This document shows, in pieces, positions 62,101 to 64,000 of a stretch of 64,000 nt of DNA. The DNA lies in the NCBI RefSeq assembly GCF_000192745.1, contig NC_015259.1, forward strand, positions 248,001 through 312,000, written 5' to 3'. Numbering within the stretch: the stretch's first letter is position 1; the number at the start of each line of letters is the position of its first letter. Source of the stretch: Polymorphum gilvum SL003B-26A1. GTDB taxonomy: Bacteria > Pseudomonadota > Alphaproteobacteria > Rhizobiales > Stappiaceae. Under the pieces are notes generated by a model, which saw only the letters and a program-made list of their open reading frames with translations, was not told where the DNA came from and did not search any database. A program made the translations under genes and the position numbers.

Positions 62101-64000
62101 CTATTCCGCGGCGACGAGAACCGCCGGGTCGTCGTCGGCGTCGGCCGCTTCCTCCTCGGCGTCGCCGGCGAGGAAGTCGGGCAGCGCCACGTCCTCCCCG
62201 TCGGCCTCGGGCGAGGCGTCGACGGCCGGCTCCTCGGCGACGAGGCGCAGCGGTTCGGGGAGCCAGCCGGTGTCGGCCAGGAGGCGCTCGGCCTCGCGCG
62301 CCATGTCGTCCTTCTTCAGATGGTCGATCAGGCGCGCCTTTTCCTCGCCGAGGGCCTCATGCACCGCTTCGAGGATTCTCGGCTTGGTGACGCGGCCGAG
62401 ATAGTTGGCGACGGTGGGCCGGAAGCCGGCTTCCACCATGTCGAGCCCGGTCGCGCGCTGAAGCCGGTCCGCCTCCGCCATGCGACGGCGCAGCCCGTAC
62501 TCGGAGATGCCCATGGCGCTATGGGGATTCGGCCGCTCGTAGAGGGCGTTGATGCCGAACGAGACGCAATGGGCGAGCAGCGCCATGCGGCTGGCGTCGT
62601 CGAGCGCGTCGAGCCAGTCCCACAGCGCGTCGTCGTCGGCCGGCAGATCGGCCGCCCAGCCAGCGCCCCGCTCATCGACGGACGTCGCGTAGGGGCTGTG
62701 CTTGAGGTCGATGCCCTGCTCGCGGCAATAGACCGCGAGAACCGAGACCTGAACGGCGGCGCCGCTGGTGTTCCGCTTGAAGGTGTCGCGGACCAGCTTG
62801 TGCAGCAGCGCCGTCATGGCGACGTGCGGGTTGGCGCCAACCGCATCGCGCAGCGCCACGGTGCGGTGCGCGGTCAGCTCGGCCACGAGCCGTTCGGGGA
62901 GAGGCTTGATGGTTTCCTCGTCCTCCTCGGGCTCGGGTTCGACCGACTCGCCGCCGAGCGTGATGACGGCGCGCTGAACGCGATCGCCGCCGTCGTCGAC
63001 ATCGGCGTCCGGCGCGTCGCCATCGACGGTCGCGGTAGGCTCGTCCTCGGGACGGACCCAACCGCGATCGACCACCAGCTCGCCGTCCTCGTCGATGGTG
63101 ATGAAGACGCCGGCGATGGCGACCTCGGCCGGATCGTAGACGGCCGGGCGGCGCTCGAAGGCGCGGAGCTGCTTCTCGATCTCGCCGAGGCGTTCGTCGA
63201 TCTCGGCGGGCAGCTCGTCGTAGCCGGCGTGGTCGGCCTCGAGCCGCTCCTGCTCCTTGCGCAGCTTCTCGCGTTCGCGCCGTTCCTTCCTGGTGAGTTC
63301 AGGGAAGGAGCCGGCGATGGCGCGCAGGCCGTGGTCGTGGCCGTAAGGCAGCTCGACGTCGACGGCGACCCACTTCCAGCCCTCGGCCGCAACCTCGTCG
63401 GCGACGGCCCGCAGCTTCTCGGTCACGAGGCGGTCGAGCAGTCCGACGTCATCCAGCCAGCCGTCTTCCTCGTCGTCGAACAGGTAGCGCGGCAGGACCG
63501 GCCCGCCGGCCGCGACATAGGCGTCGAGGCCGACGAACCGGGCGCGCTTGTTGGAGGCGGGAACGCTGGTCTCGGTCAGCATCTCGCGAATCCGCCACGT
63601 CTCGCGGAAATGGGAGTGCTGAAGGGCGTCCCAGACCTGTTCCTGCCGGGCATGGTCGGGATGGGCGGTGAACGCCTCCAGCTCCGCCAGCGACATCTCG
63701 CCGGTCTCGAAGGCGTCGTGCAGCGTGGGCGAAACCTTCGCGAGCGCGAGCCGCTGAGCGACGACGCGCTTGCTGGTGCGGTGGGCGAAGGCGATCTCGT
63801 CCTCCGACATGCCCTTGTCCCGCATGGCGAGGAAGGCGCGGAACTCGTCGAGCGGATGGAGCGCGCGGCGCAGCGTGTTCTCCGCGAGGCTGTCGTCCTC
63901 GGCGAGAATGCCGCTATTGGGATCGCGGCACACGCAGGGCACGGCTTCGGTCTTCGACATGCGCTTCTGCTTCACGAGCAGCTCCAGCGCGTCGTAGCGG
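62101..64000 (-). CDS. parB: ParB-family partition protein, partial at right edge
   Basis: The frame is open to 63999 and no start lies inside the window. The visible N-terminal part (RYDALELLVKQKRM, then VPCVCRD) is the end of the ParB catalytic/CTP domain; HPLDEFRAFLAMRDKGMSED EIAFAHRTSKRVVAQRLALA is the HTH. A long acidic C-terminal half (about 450 residues) is larger than in chromosomal ParB and usual for ICE-type ParB. It would act with the partition sites of the element. Confidence 0.88.
   Translation of the reverse strand, partial: RYDALELLVKQKRMSKTEAVPCVCRDPNSGILAEDDSLAENTLRRALHPLDEFRAFLAMRDKGMSEDEIAFAHRTSKRVVAQRLALAKVSPTLHDAFETGEMSLAELEAFTAHPDHARQEQVWDALQHSHFRETWRIREMLTETSVPASNKRARFVGLDAYVAAGGPVLPRYLFDDEEDGWLDDVGLLDRLVTEKLRAVADEVAAEGWKWVAVDVELPYGHDHGLRAIAGSFPELTRKERREREKLRKEQERLEADHAGYDELPAEIDERLGEIEKQLRAFERRPAVYDPAEVAIAGVFITIDEDGELVVDRGWVRPEDEPTATVDGDAPDADVDDGGDRVQRAVITLGGESVEPEPEEDEETIKPLPERLVAELTAHRTVALRDAVGANPHVAMTALLHKLVRDTFKRNTSGAAVQVSVLAVYCREQGIDLKHSPYATSVDERGAGWAADLPADDDALWDWLDALDDASRMALLAHCVSFGINALYERPNPHSAMGISEYGLRRRMAEADRLQRATGLDMVEAGFRPTVANYLGRVTKPRILEAVHEALGEEKARLIDHLKKDDMAREAERLLADTGWLPEPLRLVAEEPAVDASPEADGEDVALPDFLAGDAEEEAADADDDPAVLVAAE

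Noticed and set aside
14747-64000. Second copy of the tRNA-Gly 3' end as the other attachment site
   Set aside because: I did not find it in this window; the far end of the element is probably beyond position 64000.

Overview
This is a GC-rich window from an alphaproteobacterium, most likely Hyphomicrobiales (Rhizobiales). The cytochrome c maturation set ccmA-ccmB-ccmC-ccmD-ccmG lies beside acnA, and the right three quarters is a conjugative element whose gene order resembles the rhizobial ICEs (the Mesorhizobium loti ICEMlSymR7A type). I used only sequence reading; no database search was possible.

Chromosomal part (1 to about 14750). It holds the start of a secreted serralysin-type metalloprotease with RTX and 40-residue repeats (cut by the left edge), a CDF metal exporter, a DUF1223 protein, ccmG-D-C-B-A, a secreted cupin protein and aconitase acnA with a terminator. 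Then come tRNA-Ala(CGC), a YggT protein, a DUF167 protein, a Trm112-like protein, a Lon-substrate-binding-domain protein, a YbbN-like thioredoxin/TPR protein, a YbaK/ProX editing protein and tRNA-Gly(GCC).

Junction and cargo (about 14750 to 28950). tRNA-Gly is the probable integration site. After it come an IS5-type remnant, an IS91-type transposase broken by an in-frame stop and cut by an intact IS21-type element, then an accessory island: an RND pump with adaptor and TetR regulator (minus strand), facing a second TetR regulator of CerR type that leads a plus-strand run of five envelope genes. These are two paralogous coiled-coil proteins (one cytoplasmic, one with a signal peptide), a DUF883-like anchor, a holin-X-like membrane protein and a DUF1269 protein. 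I do not know this combination as a characterised system, and it is my leading candidate for something undescribed. A LysR regulator preceded by a long inverted repeat closes the island.

Transfer and maintenance core (about 28930 to 64000, all minus strand). The mating-pair genes are trbB-C-D-E-J-K-L-F-G-I plus DUF2274. A Phd/PemK-like toxin-antitoxin pair, a CopG-like protein, TraG, a DUF3363 relaxase with an oriT-like inverted repeat upstream, a lytic transglycosylase, DUF736, TraF, DUF2840, an RHH protein, a DNA methyltransferase, ParA and RepA follow. RepA contains iteron-like repeats. Then comes a control block resembling rdfS/fseA/qseM/qseC of ICEMlSymR7A, in which the excision activator is split over two frames and needs a +1 frameshift at a TTTCCCC site. 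The far end carries a single-stranded DNA-binding protein, DUF2493, a toprim protein, a very large methylase-helicase of the strawberry-notch type, an ArdB/KlcA-like antirestriction protein, two small proteins and ParB (cut by the right edge). The integrase and the distal attachment site are not in the window.
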